A stretch of DNA of 64,000 nt from Halothiobacillus sp. (GCA_024635755.1 JAGXIF010000033.1:62001-126000), one strand, 5' to 3'; counted from the stretch's first letter, positions 36,681-46,236 are shown. Notes: generated from the letters alone by a model not told the origin. A program made the numbers and translations.

Positions 36681-38129
36681 ATGGCGCCGCAGGATGATTT
36701 GTTCGGCCCCGCTGCCGGAGTGGATGTACCCGGTGCGAAGCCGACTAATGAACCCACCGAACCCACCGAACCCGCCGAACCCGCCACGGCCTACCGGCCG
36801 CTGGCCGACCGGATGCGGCCGCGCAGCATCGAAGAGTTTGCCGGCCAGACTCGGGTGGTCGGTGACACGGCACCGTTGCGGGTGGCCATGGAGAAAGGGC
36901 AGGCGCATTCCTGCCTGCTATGGGGTCCGCCCGGGGTGGGCAAGACCACACTCGCGCGGTTGTATGCCGACCGACTCAATGCCGAAATCGTGCACATGTC
37001 CGCGGTGGAGGCGGGCGTAAAGGAACTGCGCGCCGTCATCCAGTCTGCCCGGGATCGCCGCGCGGCCCACGGTCGGCTGACCGTGCTGTTCTTGGACGAG
37101 ATCCACCGCTTCAACAAGTCGCAGCAGGACCAGCTCCTGCCGTCGGTGGAGCGGGGCGTGTTGATCCTGGTAGGCGCGACCACGGAGAACCCGTCGTTCT
37201 CGCTCAACAACGCGCTGCTCTCCCGCTTGCGCGTCTATCGCCTCGAACCGCTGGACGACGCGGCCATGCACGCCTTGCTCCAGCGCGCGCTCGAACACCC
37301 CGAGGGCGTGAAGGCGACCACGGGTGATACACCGATCAGCATCGAACAGCCCATCCGGGATCGGCTGGTTGCCTCCGCCGATGGCGACGCGCGTCGGCTT
37401 CTGACCCTGCTGGAGCTTGCAGCCCAACTCGCCGAGGAAACCGGGGACGGACTCGGTCGGGTTGTGGGCGCGGAAACCTTGCAGGCCTTGCTTTCGCAGT
37501 CTCCGCGTCGATTCGACCAGGGCGGGGACGAGTTCTACGACCAGATCTCGGCGATGCACAAGGCGATTCGCGGCTCGAATGCGGATGGCGGCGCGTACTG
37601 GCTGCTACGGATGCTCGATGGCGGGGCCGATCCCGCCTATCTCGCCCGGCGGCTGGTGCGCATCGCCTCGGAGGACATCGGCAATGCCGATCCGCGGGCA
37701 TTGAACGTGGCCCTAGACGCCTGGACGGCCTACGACCGTCTCGGGGTACCGGAAGGGGAACTGATGCTGACCCAGGCGGCGATGTACCTTGCGGTGGCCC
37801 CCAAGAGCAACGCGGTCTACAACGCCCACAATGCCATCCTCGCGACAGTGCGCCAGGGCGGATCGGAGCCGGTTCCCATGCACCTGCGGAATGCGCCGAC
37901 GCGCCTGATGGAAAGCGAGGGATGGGGCAAGGGCTACCGCTATGCCCATGACGAGCCGGATGCCTATGCTGCCGGTGAAACCTACCTGCCGGATGCCCTG
38001 GTCGGAGAGCGTTACTACCGGCCGGTGACAAGGGGCCTGGAGCGCAGCATCGCCGAGCGCATGACCCACTGGGAGGAACTGGATGCCCGGGCGGATCCAG
38101 CCGACAAGAGACGAGGTGGGAACGCCTAG
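36681..38129 (+). CDS. rarA: Replication-associated recombination protein A (AAA ATPase)
   Basis: 482 residues from the ATG at 36681. A disordered N-terminus includes EPTEPTEPAEPA, encoded by four 9-bp repeats. The AAA+ core has Walker A GPPGVGKTT from residue 82, Walker B LFLDEIHRFN, sensor 1 GATTENPSF, and the C-terminal MgsA helical domain (YDQISAMHKAIRGSNADGGAYWL). RarA tetramers act at stalled forks with SSB. It starts 10 bp after lolA, completing ftsK-lolA-rarA. Confidence 0.96.
   Translation: MAPQDDLFGPAAGVDVPGAKPTNEPTEPTEPAEPATAYRPLADRMRPRSIEEFAGQTRVVGDTAPLRVAMEKGQAHSCLLWGPPGVGKTTLARLYADRLNAEIVHMSAVEAGVKELRAVIQSARDRRAAHGRLTVLFLDEIHRFNKSQQDQLLPSVERGVLILVGATTENPSFSLNNALLSRLRVYRLEPLDDAAMHALLQRALEHPEGVKATTGDTPISIEQPIRDRLVASADGDARRLLTLLELAAQLAEETGDGLGRVVGAETLQALLSQSPRRFDQGGDEFYDQISAMHKAIRGSNADGGAYWLLRMLDGGADPAYLARRLVRIASEDIGNADPRALNVALDAWTAYDRLGVPEGELMLTQAAMYLAVAPKSNAVYNAHNAILATVRQGGSEPVPMHLRNAPTRLMESEGWGKGYRYAHDEPDAYAAGETYLPDALVGERYYRPVTRGLERSIAERMTHWEELDARADPADKRRGGNA
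36750..36785 (+). repeat. Four 9-bp tandem repeats in rarA
   Basis: GAACCCACC twice, then GAACCCGCC twice, in frame, encoding EPT-EPT-EPA-EPA in the disordered N-terminus. Prone to copy-number change without a frameshift. Confidence 0.85.
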
Positions 38130-38135
38130 CGGCAC

Positions 38136-38654
38136 TCAGGGCGCGCGCCGCCCTTCATATTCGAGCAGCCGGCTTTTTATCGCCGTCCCATGGGCATAGC
38201 CGCCCAATCGACCGTGGGCGGCCAGGACGCGATGACAGGGCACCAGCAAGGTCCAGGGATTGCAGCCCACCGCCTGACCCACGGCCCGCGCTGCATTCGG
38301 GCGCCCCAGGCGTTCGGCCAACTGGCCGTAACTGCATGTCTCGTCGGCTGCCAGCGCGCACAGCCCCCGCCAGACCGTCCGTTGGAAGGCGGTTCCCCGT
38401 GCCGGGAATAGCGGATGACTCGTCCAGTCGATCTGCTCGCGCGCCGATTGGGGCCATCGCCGGATCGCCGTCTCGATCTCTTCGATACCGCCGGGCAGGG
38501 CGGATTGGTTTGGTTGGGGCATCTCGCCGGTCGCCCAGTTGAGGTCGATCGATTCGATCCGGTTGGCCGTCACGGTTAGCCACGCACAAAGGCCGGTATC
38601 TCCCACGGGGACGGACACCGGTCCTTGTTCATCATGCGGATCCATTCCGAGCAT
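38136..38654 (-). CDS. ogt: Methylated-DNA--protein-cysteine methyltransferase
   Basis: A 172-residue suicide repair protein for O6-alkylguanine. The acceptor Cys lies in VPCHRVLAAHGRLGGY, preceded by the helix-turn-helix YGQLAERLGRPNAARAVGQAVGCNP. Its ATG overlaps the RND permease stop (TGATG), so it is translated from the efflux transcript. That is an unusual operon partner. It converges on rarA. Confidence 0.94.
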   Translation of the reverse strand: MLGMDPHDEQGPVSVPVGDTGLCAWLTVTANRIESIDLNWATGEMPQPNQSALPGGIEEIETAIRRWPQSAREQIDWTSHPLFPARGTAFQRTVWRGLCALAADETCSYGQLAERLGRPNAARAVGQAVGCNPWTLLVPCHRVLAAHGRLGGYAHGTAIKSRLLEYEGRRAP

Positions 38655-41600
38655 CAGTCCCCCGGTCGTTTGCGGCGGAACAGTTTCTCGCTGCCGGTCT
38701 GCAGTAGCTCGAAGAACATCGGGATGAACAGGATCGCCACGTAGGTCGCCAGGATCATCCCGCCGACGATCGGCGTGCCCAGCGAATTGCGTGCCGCCTC
38801 ACCGGCGCCGGTGGCTAGAGCCAGCGGCAGCACGCCGAGGATGAAGGCCATCGAGGTCATGATCACCGGCCGGAAACGGATGCGCGCGGCCTTGAGTGCG
38901 GCCTCCTTGATCGACAGCCCGTCCTCGGTGTGCATCTTCGAGGCGAATTCGACCACCAGGATGGCGTTCTTCGCCGACATCGCGATTAGTACAAGCATGC
39001 CGACCTGGAAGTAGATATCGATGTTCAGGTCGCGCATCCAGATCGCGATCAGGGCGCCGAGCACGGCGAACGGCACCGCGGTGATCACGGCGAAGGGCAG
39101 GGACCAGCGCTCGTATTGCGCGGCGAGGATCAGGAACACCATGATCACGCCCAGCAGGAAGGCGATCGCCCCGGCCGAACCGCTGGAAAGCTCCTGGAAG
39201 GCCGAACCGACCCAGCCCAAGGTGTAATCGCCGCCGCCGAGCGTCTGGTCGATGACCTCTTGCATGGCGGTCAGGGCCTGGCCCGAGGAGTACCCCTCGG
39301 CCGCACTGCCCATGATCTTGGCCGCCGGGAAAATGTTGAAACGGTCGATCACGTCCGCCCCGGTCGTGCGGGTGAGGGTGACCACCGAGCTGATCGGCAC
39401 CAACTGTTGATCACCGCTGCGCACGAAGACGTTTTCCAGGTCCTGCGGGTCGGCGCGGAACTCGGCATCCGCGGCCATATTGACCTGGAAATTGCGGCCA
39501 TACAGGCTGAAGTCGTTGATGTAACGGGCACCGAAGGTGCCCTGCATGGTACGGAATACCGCAGAGACCGGCACGTCGAGGGCGTATGCCTGCTCACGGT
39601 CCACGTCCATGCGGAATTGCGGCGTGTTGTCGACGAAGGTGGTGCGCACCCCGGCCAGCTCCGGCCGCTGGTTCGCTGCGGCGACCAGGGCATTGGCGGC
39701 CTCGGCGAGTGCCTTGACGTCGGCCGAGCCGCGCTGCTGGAGATAGGCCTCGAAACCACCGGTGGTCGACATGCCACGGATGGGCGGTGGCGTGAACGCC
39801 ATGATGAAACCTTCCTCGATCTGGGTTCCCGCCCCCATGGCTTTCTTGACCGTCGCCTGGACGCTCTGGTCATCGTCGGGGCGTTCTGACCAGTCGTTGA
39901 GCCGCGTGAAGGCGACCCCCTTGTAGGGCCGCTGGGTGCCTGCCAACAGATCGAAGCCGGCGAAGGCGACCTGCATCTGTACGTCCGGGTTCTCGCGGAT
40001 CATCGCCGAGTACTCGTCCCGCACTTCAGCCGTACGCGAGACGCTCGCCGCTGGATCGAGATTCAACGTGGAGATGAAGTAGCCCGGATCTTCCTCGGGG
40101 ACGAGACCGGTCGGGGTGCTGCGGAACATCACCACGGCGGCGATCACGACGCCGGCGAATATCAGCAGGCCCACCGGCCAGGCCACCAGGAAGAAGTGCA
40201 CCAGCTTCATGTAGCCATTGCGGAAGGCATCGAAGCCACGGTTGAAGATCCGAAACGGCAGGACCGGCTCCTTCTCCTGGTGATTCTTCAGAAGCAGGGC
40301 GGTCATCGACGGCGTGAGGGTCAGGGCGACCACGCCGGACAGCACCACCGAGATCGATAGGGCCACGGCGAACTGGCGATACATCTCGCCGGCCAGGCCC
40401 GGGATGAAGGCCACCGGCACGAACACGGCAAGCAGGACGAGGGTCGTGGCAACGATCGGCCCCGTGACCTGCTCCATGGCCTTGATGGATGCCTCGCGGG
40501 CCTTGAGGCCTTCCTCGCGCATCAGGCGTTCGACGTTCTCGATCACGATGATCGCATCATCCACCACGATGCCGATCGCCAGCACGAAGCCGAACAGGGT
40601 CAGCAGGTTGATCGACATGCCGGAAAGGAACAGACCTGCCAGGGCGCCGATCAGGGCGACAGGGATCGCGATCAGGGGCACGATGGTCGCGCGTGGCTTT
40701 TGCAGGAAGATGAAGATCACCAGCGTGACCAGGATCAACGCCTCGACAAATACCTTGAGGACTTCCTTGATCGAGATACGCACGAAGTCGGTGGTATCTA
40801 GCGGAATCTTGTAGTCCATGTCGCCTGGGAATCGCTCGGAGAGCTCTTCCATCCGCCCACGCACCTCGGCCACTGTTTCCAGGGCATTGGCGCCGGGGGC
40901 GAGATAGATGCCCATCGGGACAGTGGGCGCGCCGTTGTAGGTCGCGTTGAAACCGTAACGCTGCGATCCCAGTTCGACCTCGGCCACGTCGCTCAGGCGC
41001 AGCGTCCCGCCATCCTCGGACGAGGCGAGGATGATGTTCTGGAATTGCTCGACGTCGGAAAAGCGCCCCTGGGAAGTGATGGTGTAGGTGAACGCCTCGC
41101 CTGCCTTGTTGGGCGAGTCGTTGAACTTGCCGGCGGCAAACTGGGCGTTCTGTTCGCGGATTGCCTCGGCTATGTCGTCCTGGGTGAGGTTGAAGTGCGC
41201 GAGTTTCGCCGGGTCGAACCAGACTCGGATGGAATAGTCCTGCGCACCGAACAGGCGGGCATCGCCGATGCCGGGCACCCGCTTGAGCGAGTCGAGGATG
41301 TTGATCAGGCCGTAGTTACTCAGGAACTTGGTGTCGAATTCCTCGTTTTCCGAGATCAGCGTAATGACCATCAGCAGCGCACTGCTTTTCTTGTTGACCA
41401 CCACGCCCTGGTTGCGCACTTCCTGCGGCAGCTGGGGCAGGGCGCGCTGCACGCGGTTGTTGACGTCGATGGTCGCCTGATCGGGGTCGGTGCCGGTGGC
41501 GAAGGTGACCGAGAGGTTCATGGTGCCCGCATCCGAGCTTCCGGACGTCATGTAGAGCATGTCGTCGACGCCGTTGATCGCCTGCTCCAGCGGGGCGGCA

Positions 41601-41785
41601 ACCGACTCGGCCAGGGTGCTCGCGTCAGCACCAGCGTAGGTGGCGCTCACCTCGACCTCGGGCGGCACGATCTCCGGGTACTGCTCGACGGGCAGCCCGG
41701 TGAACGCGGCCCCACCGGCGATCATGATCACGATCGCCAGCACGGTGGAGAAGATCGGGCGGTCAATGAAGAACTTGGAAAACAT
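38654..41785 (-). CDS. RND multidrug efflux permease (AcrB/MexB-type HAE1)
   Basis: A 1043-residue inner-membrane pump, AcrB length. The N-terminus MFSKFFIDRPIFSTVLAIVI is typical. The proton relay is complete: GIVVDDAIIVIENVER in TM4 and LIAMSAKNAILVVEF in TM10. It exports amphipathic compounds with a periplasmic adaptor and a TolC-like channel. The adaptor gene lies upstream on the same strand; no outer-membrane factor gene is present. Confidence 0.97.
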   Translation of the reverse strand: MFSKFFIDRPIFSTVLAIVIMIAGGAAFTGLPVEQYPEIVPPEVEVSATYAGADASTLAESVAAPLEQAINGVDDMLYMTSGSSDAGTMNLSVTFATGTDPDQATIDVNNRVQRALPQLPQEVRNQGVVVNKKSSALLMVITLISENEEFDTKFLSNYGLINILDSLKRVPGIGDARLFGAQDYSIRVWFDPAKLAHFNLTQDDIAEAIREQNAQFAAGKFNDSPNKAGEAFTYTITSQGRFSDVEQFQNIILASSEDGGTLRLSDVAEVELGSQRYGFNATYNGAPTVPMGIYLAPGANALETVAEVRGRMEELSERFPGDMDYKIPLDTTDFVRISIKEVLKVFVEALILVTLVIFIFLQKPRATIVPLIAIPVALIGALAGLFLSGMSINLLTLFGFVLAIGIVVDDAIIVIENVERLMREEGLKAREASIKAMEQVTGPIVATTLVLLAVFVPVAFIPGLAGEMYRQFAVALSISVVLSGVVALTLTPSMTALLLKNHQEKEPVLPFRIFNRGFDAFRNGYMKLVHFFLVAWPVGLLIFAGVVIAAVVMFRSTPTGLVPEEDPGYFISTLNLDPAASVSRTAEVRDEYSAMIRENPDVQMQVAFAGFDLLAGTQRPYKGVAFTRLNDWSERPDDDQSVQATVKKAMGAGTQIEEGFIMAFTPPPIRGMSTTGGFEAYLQQRGSADVKALAEAANALVAAANQRPELAGVRTTFVDNTPQFRMDVDREQAYALDVPVSAVFRTMQGTFGARYINDFSLYGRNFQVNMAADAEFRADPQDLENVFVRSGDQQLVPISSVVTLTRTTGADVIDRFNIFPAAKIMGSAAEGYSSGQALTAMQEVIDQTLGGGDYTLGWVGSAFQELSSGSAGAIAFLLGVIMVFLILAAQYERWSLPFAVITAVPFAVLGALIAIWMRDLNIDIYFQVGMLVLIAMSAKNAILVVEFASKMHTEDGLSIKEAALKAARIRFRPVIMTSMAFILGVLPLALATGAGEAARNSLGTPIVGGMILATYVAILFIPMFFELLQTGSEKLFRRKRPGD

Positions 41786-41855
41786 CGGTGATCTCCGATG
41801 CCCTCGTCAGGAGGGCGTCACGGGCAGGTAGGGTTTGACGGTAAGTGGGAGACGA

Positions 41856-41975
41856 TCAGTCGCCGTCGTTTTTACTCGGGTCTTGCGGGTCGACCGGTGC
41901 GCCCGGACGCACCTTGAGCAGACCGTCGATCACCAACCGATCGCCCGGCTCGAGGCCGGACAGGATGATGCGTCC
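41856..41975 (-). other. In-frame C-terminal continuation of the adaptor beyond the amber codon
   Basis: After the TAG the same frame reads GRIILSGLEPGDRLVIDGLL, then KVRPGAPVDPQDPSKNDGD, then TGA. This is the conserved membrane-proximal end of AcrA-like adaptors (S-G-L-x-P-G-D-x-V-x-x-x-G-L-x-K-V-R-P-G). It has no start codon or ribosome site of its own, so it is not a separate gene. Confidence 0.85.
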
Positions 41976-43010
41976 CTAGTCGCTCATCGGACCGAGTTCC
42001 ACGCGCCGTTGGGCGGCCTTGTTTTCCTCGTCGATCACGAAGACCACGGTGCTGTTGGGCTCCGCACCGGTGCCGATGGCCGTTTCCGGGATGATCACCG
42101 CGTCCTGGACCTCGTCGACTTTCAGGCGGACACGAACGTAGCGGTTCGGCCGCAGGACATCCCCGGGGTTGTCGAACACACCGCGCAATTGGATCGAGTT
42201 GGTGCCGCGCTCGATGCTCGCCGAGCGATAGTCGAGTTCGCCGGTGATCGCCTCACCCTCGGGGCCGGTAATGCCCGCAACCTCGGCGGGCGTTGTCTGC
42301 TCGGGGGTGGGATTGAGGGCGGCCGTGTCGGCGAACGGATCGTCAACCGGATAGGAGAGGGTGACCTGGATCGGGTCGATCTCCTCGATGCTGACCAGCC
42401 GGTCGCCGACGCTGATCAGGTTACCGGGGTCGACAGCGCGCCGGCTCGCGATGCCCGGGATGGGTGCCGGCACCGAGGTGTAGTCAAGGTCGATCTGGGC
42501 GGATTCGAGTTGTGCCTCGGCGACCTGGACGCCTGCCTGGGCAGTTTCCAGCGTCGAACGGGCGTCATCCCGTTGTTTCTCGCTGGCCACGCCACGATCG
42601 AACAGCGAATTGATGCGGCGCCAGTCGCGCTGCGCAGCGGCCAAGGTCGCTCGCGCCGAGGTGAGGTCAGCCTCGGCCTCGTTCACCGCGGCTCGGAACG
42701 GGCGGTCATCGATCTGGAATAGCGTGTCTCCGGTTTCCACCCGTGCGCCCTCGACGTAATCGCGGGATTCGAGGATGCCGTCGACCTGGGCGCGCACCTC
42801 GACATGACGGTTGGCCTCGGTACGACCGGTGTATTCCTTGTAGACCGCGGCACTGCTCGGCTCGATCTGGATGACCGGCACCTTGGGTGGTGGCTGGCCG
42901 CCCGTTTGTGCCTGCGCGGGCAGGCCGCTGGCAAGCAGCAGCGCGGCCGGCGCAATCGCAGCAACAAGTCGGCGAGTGGTGAGTGCGGGAAGGGCGCTGA
43001 TCGGGGACAT
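41976..43010 (-). CDS. RND adaptor (AcrA-like), ends at an in-frame amber codon
   Basis: 344 residues from the ATG at 43010 (MSPISALPALTTRRL), which opens a signal peptide; the frame is also open to 43049 and neither start has a clear ribosome site. Barrel-sandwich, hairpin and beta-barrel regions are typical (EVRAQVDGILESRDYVEGARVETGDTLFQID; SVPAPIPGIASRRAVDPGNLI). The frame stops at TAG 41978-41976 directly after RRVELGPMSD. The next 39 codons continue in frame with the conserved end of this family, so the protein is either truncated, or made full length by suppression, or the stop is a sequencing error. Confidence 0.85.
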   Translation of the reverse strand: MSPISALPALTTRRLVAAIAPAALLLASGLPAQAQTGGQPPPKVPVIQIEPSSAAVYKEYTGRTEANRHVEVRAQVDGILESRDYVEGARVETGDTLFQIDDRPFRAAVNEAEADLTSARATLAAAQRDWRRINSLFDRGVASEKQRDDARSTLETAQAGVQVAEAQLESAQIDLDYTSVPAPIPGIASRRAVDPGNLISVGDRLVSIEEIDPIQVTLSYPVDDPFADTAALNPTPEQTTPAEVAGITGPEGEAITGELDYRSASIERGTNSIQLRGVFDNPGDVLRPNRYVRVRLKVDEVQDAVIIPETAIGTGAEPNSTVVFVIDEENKAAQRRVELGPMSD

Positions 43011-43106
43011 GGGTGTTGTACCGTGTCGGCGGCAGGCCTGACCTGCCATTGGGTAGAAGCACGAGAATCCGGCGGATCCATGGGAAGGTGGCCGCGGGAA
43101 GAAAGA

Positions 43107-43136
43107 TAGTATACTAACTACTTAGTTTGCCAGCAA
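43107..43136 (-). promoter_or_regulatory. Promoter/operator of the AcrAB-like operon
   Basis: Two overlapping palindromes lie upstream of the adaptor: TAGTATACTA (43107-43116) and ACTAA-CTAC-TTAGT (43113-43126). On the minus strand TATACT (43113-43108) could be a -10, with a weak TTGCTG -35 at 17-bp spacing, so the palindromes cover the promoter core. This is typical placement for a TetR/AcrR-type operator. No regulator gene is adjacent. Confidence 0.5.
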
Positions 43137-43226
43137 TCCCGGGAACGCCGGTGGCGCCGGGATGCCCCGCGGGGTGAGCTGAACTTAGGCTAAGCTGGGC
43201 GGGAATTCATGTACGGAGGCTCGATC

Positions 43227-43571
43227 GTGAGCGAGACCATATTCAGCAAGATCATCAATCGCGAGATTCCGGCCGATATCGTCTTCGAGAACGACCGGAT
43301 ACTGGCGTTTCGCGACATCAATCCGCAGGCGCCGGTGCATCTGCTGATCATTCCGAAAAAGCCCATTCCGACGGTCAACGCCATCGCGCCCGAGGATGCG
43401 GCGCTGGTGGGGGAGCTGTTCGTCGTCGCCGGGGAGCTCGCCGCGCAGGAAGGGATCAACGAGTCGGGCTATCGCACGGTGTTCAATTGCAACCGTGATG
43501 GGGGTCAGGAGGTCTATCACCTGCACCTGCACCTGCTTGGCGGGCGGGCGATGGAGTGGCCCCCGGGCTGA
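43227..43571 (+). CDS. hinT: HIT-family nucleotide hydrolase (HinT-like)
   Basis: 114 residues from a GTG at 43227 with GGAGG upstream; the track ORF starts earlier at 43209. The N-terminus MSETIFSKIINREIPADIVFE and the histidine triad HLHLHLLGGRAMEWPPG are those of HinT, a purine nucleoside phosphoramidase and acyl-AMP hydrolase. Complete family length. Confidence 0.96.
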   Translation: MSETIFSKIINREIPADIVFENDRILAFRDINPQAPVHLLIIPKKPIPTVNAIAPEDAALVGELFVVAGELAAQEGINESGYRTVFNCNRDGGQEVYHLHLHLLGGRAMEWPPG

Positions 43572-43583
43572 GCCGGGCTGGAT

Positions 43584-44561
43584 TCAACCGTTTGCGTCGC
43601 GCATGGCCTGATATTGGGCAAGTCGGCGCTCAAGGATGTCGCCGTCCGCTACGGCCGCACGCACTGCGCACCCCGGTTCGTTGATATGGCGACAGTCATT
43701 GAAACGGCAGTAGGCCGACGCGGCATGGATCTCGGGGAAACCGTCTTCCAGGGCGGCTGACGGCACCTCGTCGACTGGGAAATCCCGTACGCCGGGGGCG
43801 TCGATCAGCCCACCCTCGCCATCCGGGAACCGGTATAGCGTGCTAGCGCGGGTGGTGTGCGTGCCTTCCCGGTTGAACGTCGAGATTTCGCCGATGGCGG
43901 CCTGATCGGCGCTTGGGGTGATCTCCCGAGACAAGGACGTCTTGCCAACCCCCGACAACCCCACCATCAGCGTGATCTGTTCGTGCAGCCGGGCGCGCAG
44001 TGTCCCGATGCCGTCACCGGACTTCACCGAGGTGCGAATGACCTCGAAACCCAGTGATTCCCACAGGGCGATGTTTTCCACGATGACCCGTCGCTCGCCC
44101 GCCGGCAGCCCAGGCAACAGATCGGCCTTGTTGAGCACGATCACCGGCGAGGCCGGCAGGGCAAAGACGGCCACTAGGGTGCGCTCGACCACGTCCGGGT
44201 TCATCCAGGGGATCACCGAGGTGATCACCAGCACCTGGTCTATATTGGCGGCCATCATCTTCTTCTTGCCATAGGCGTCGGGACGGATCAGCAGGTTGCG
44301 GCGATCCTCGCGCTGCTCGATCATCACGTTTCCCTGCTCGTCGCAGTGCCAGCGGATGCGGTCGCCCGTGGTCAAGCGCCCGACGGTCCGTCGGGCACGA
44401 CCGCGGTGGAGTTCGTGATCGCTGTCCTCGATCAGCAGATCGTGGCCGTGATGAGTCACCACGATGCCCGTGGACAACGAGGTGTCAGCCTCGGCGCCCA
44501 CTCGCCGTCGGCGGTCGACGTGACGTTGCTGCTGCTTGCTCAGACGAATCTTGCGAGTCAT
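43584..44561 (-). CDS. rsgA: Ribosome small-subunit GTPase RsgA
   Basis: A 325-residue circularly permuted GTPase that checks late 30S assembly. An N-terminal OB domain is followed by G4 NKADLL, then G1 GLSGVGKTS (about residue 199, where many homologues have GQSGVGKSS) and G3 DAPGVRDF. The C-terminal zinc-binding segment is CRFNDCRHINEPGCAV. It starts 9 bp after mgtE on the same strand. Confidence 0.96.
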   Translation of the reverse strand: MTRKIRLSKQQQRHVDRRRRVGAEADTSLSTGIVVTHHGHDLLIEDSDHELHRGRARRTVGRLTTGDRIRWHCDEQGNVMIEQREDRRNLLIRPDAYGKKKMMAANIDQVLVITSVIPWMNPDVVERTLVAVFALPASPVIVLNKADLLPGLPAGERRVIVENIALWESLGFEVIRTSVKSGDGIGTLRARLHEQITLMVGLSGVGKTSLSREITPSADQAAIGEISTFNREGTHTTRASTLYRFPDGEGGLIDAPGVRDFPVDEVPSAALEDGFPEIHAASAYCRFNDCRHINEPGCAVRAAVADGDILERRLAQYQAMRDANG

Positions 44562-44570
44562 GCCTCAGGC

Positions 44571-46004
44571 TCAGAGCAGAAAGAGGGTGGCCAGCCCCAG
44601 GAAGATGAAGAAACCGCCCGAGTCGGTGATCGCCGTGATCATGACCGCGCTGCCTAGTGCCGGATCTCGTCCCAGGCGAGTGCGCAGGATGGGGATGGTG
44701 ACCCCGAAGAATGCCGCACTGAGAAAATTGAGGCTTACGGCGGCCATCATCACGATCGAGACCCCGGCGTGTTGGTACATGAGGTAGGTGACGGCGGCGA
44801 GTACGCCGCCCCAGACCACGCCGTTTATCAAGGCAACCTTGAGTTCCTTGCCATAGAGCAGCCGGATGTCCTCCCCGCCCAGTTTGCGGAAGGCCAGTTC
44901 GCGCACGATCATGGTGATGGTCTGGTTGCCGATGTTGCCCCCCATGCCGGCGACGATCGGCATGAGCGCCGCGAGGGCGACAAGTTGCTGAATCGACCCC
45001 TCGAACAACCCGATCACCTGGGCGGCAACCAACGCCGTCACCATGTTGACGGCCAGCCAGGGCGCCCGGTTGCGGACACTCTTGCGTACTGGCGCGAAGA
45101 TGTCCTCTTCCTCGGTCAGGCCGACCTGCGAGAGGCGCTCTTCGTCGCTGGCTTCGCGAATGAAATCCACCACCGCGTCGACGGTGACCCGGCCCACCAG
45201 CCGATCGACCTCATCGACCACCGGGGCACTGATCAGATCGTATCGCTCGAAGGCATCCGCACCGTCTCGTGCCTTGTCTTCGGGATGAAAACGGATGGCA
45301 TCGCGTTCCATGACATCGGCGACCACCGTTTCCGGGTCGCTGATTAGCAATGTCTTGAGGTGGATCACGCCCTCGAATAACCCGTCGCGGTCGGTCACGA
45401 AGAGCTTGTCGGTGTGATCGGGCAGCGAGTCCATGCGGCGCAGGTAGCGCAGGGCGACCTCGATGGTCACCTCTCCCCGGACGGTGACCAAGTCGAAGTC
45501 CATCAACCCGCCGATGGTGTCCTCCTGATAGGACATGACGAAGCGTAGCTTCTCGCGGTCGTCGATCGGCAGCGCCGTGAAGACGTCCTGCATCATGCCT
45601 TCGGGCAAATCCGGCGCCAAATCCGCCAGTTCATCGGTACCCAAAGTGCTCGCGGCGTTGAGAATCTCGTCGCGATCCATCACCTCGATCAGGCTGTCGC
45701 GGACCGAGTCCGAGACCTCCAGCAGCACCTCGCCGTCACGGTCGGAGTGCACCAGTTCCCATATGACCAGGCGCTCGTCCTGGGGAAGGGACTCCAACAA
45801 TTTGGCTATGTCGGCGGCGTGTAGTCGTTCGATCTTGCTCGCCAGCCGGGAAAGGGCCTGCTGCTGGACCAGCGTGCGGACGGCCTCCGACGACGTCTCG
45901 ACCTCCGTTTCCTCCACCGGCTCGTTGCGCGCCAGGGTGTTGCGGATCTCCCGAATCAGAGAGTCCATTTCCTCCTGGCGGTCGATGTCAGTCAGTTCGG
46001 GCAT
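44571..46004 (-). CDS. mgtE: Magnesium transporter MgtE
   Basis: 477 residues from the ATG at 46004; the track start at 46010 is a TTG. An N-terminal helical domain, two CBS domains (DKLFVTDRDGLFEGVIHLKTLL and APVVDEVDRLVGRVTVDAVVDFI) and a five-helix membrane domain are in order. The selectivity signature MPIVAGMGGNIGNQ is intact. The cytoplasmic acidic domains sense Mg2+ and gate the channel. No M-box-like leader is evident in the 232-bp gap before the divergent orn gene. Confidence 0.96.
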   Translation of the reverse strand: MPELTDIDRQEEMDSLIREIRNTLARNEPVEETEVETSSEAVRTLVQQQALSRLASKIERLHAADIAKLLESLPQDERLVIWELVHSDRDGEVLLEVSDSVRDSLIEVMDRDEILNAASTLGTDELADLAPDLPEGMMQDVFTALPIDDREKLRFVMSYQEDTIGGLMDFDLVTVRGEVTIEVALRYLRRMDSLPDHTDKLFVTDRDGLFEGVIHLKTLLISDPETVVADVMERDAIRFHPEDKARDGADAFERYDLISAPVVDEVDRLVGRVTVDAVVDFIREASDEERLSQVGLTEEEDIFAPVRKSVRNRAPWLAVNMVTALVAAQVIGLFEGSIQQLVALAALMPIVAGMGGNIGNQTITMIVRELAFRKLGGEDIRLLYGKELKVALINGVVWGGVLAAVTYLMYQHAGVSIVMMAAVSLNFLSAAFFGVTIPILRTRLGRDPALGSAVMITAITDSGGFFIFLGLATLFLL

Positions 46005-46236
46005 GGGCAACGCAGCATCTTTTGGAACGTGGTCGGAGCGGCGAATGAACGCGAGCGAGTGGCCGGCGAGCGCCGAGACACGGCGCGGCGAACAGTATAG
46101 CCGAGGGCGCCGATCCGGTGGCAGCCGTTTCGGCGAGCGTCTGACTGGCGCGATCGTGGCATGCTAGGCTCTCGCCGATCCATCCCAGCCATCCATTGAT
46201 CGCGCCGATAGTAACGATCGGCACAAGTGAGGTTCC

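Noticed and set aside
41856-41975. Adaptor tail as an independent small gene
   Set aside because: It is exactly in frame with the adaptor, lacks a start and ribosome site, and matches the family's own C-terminus.
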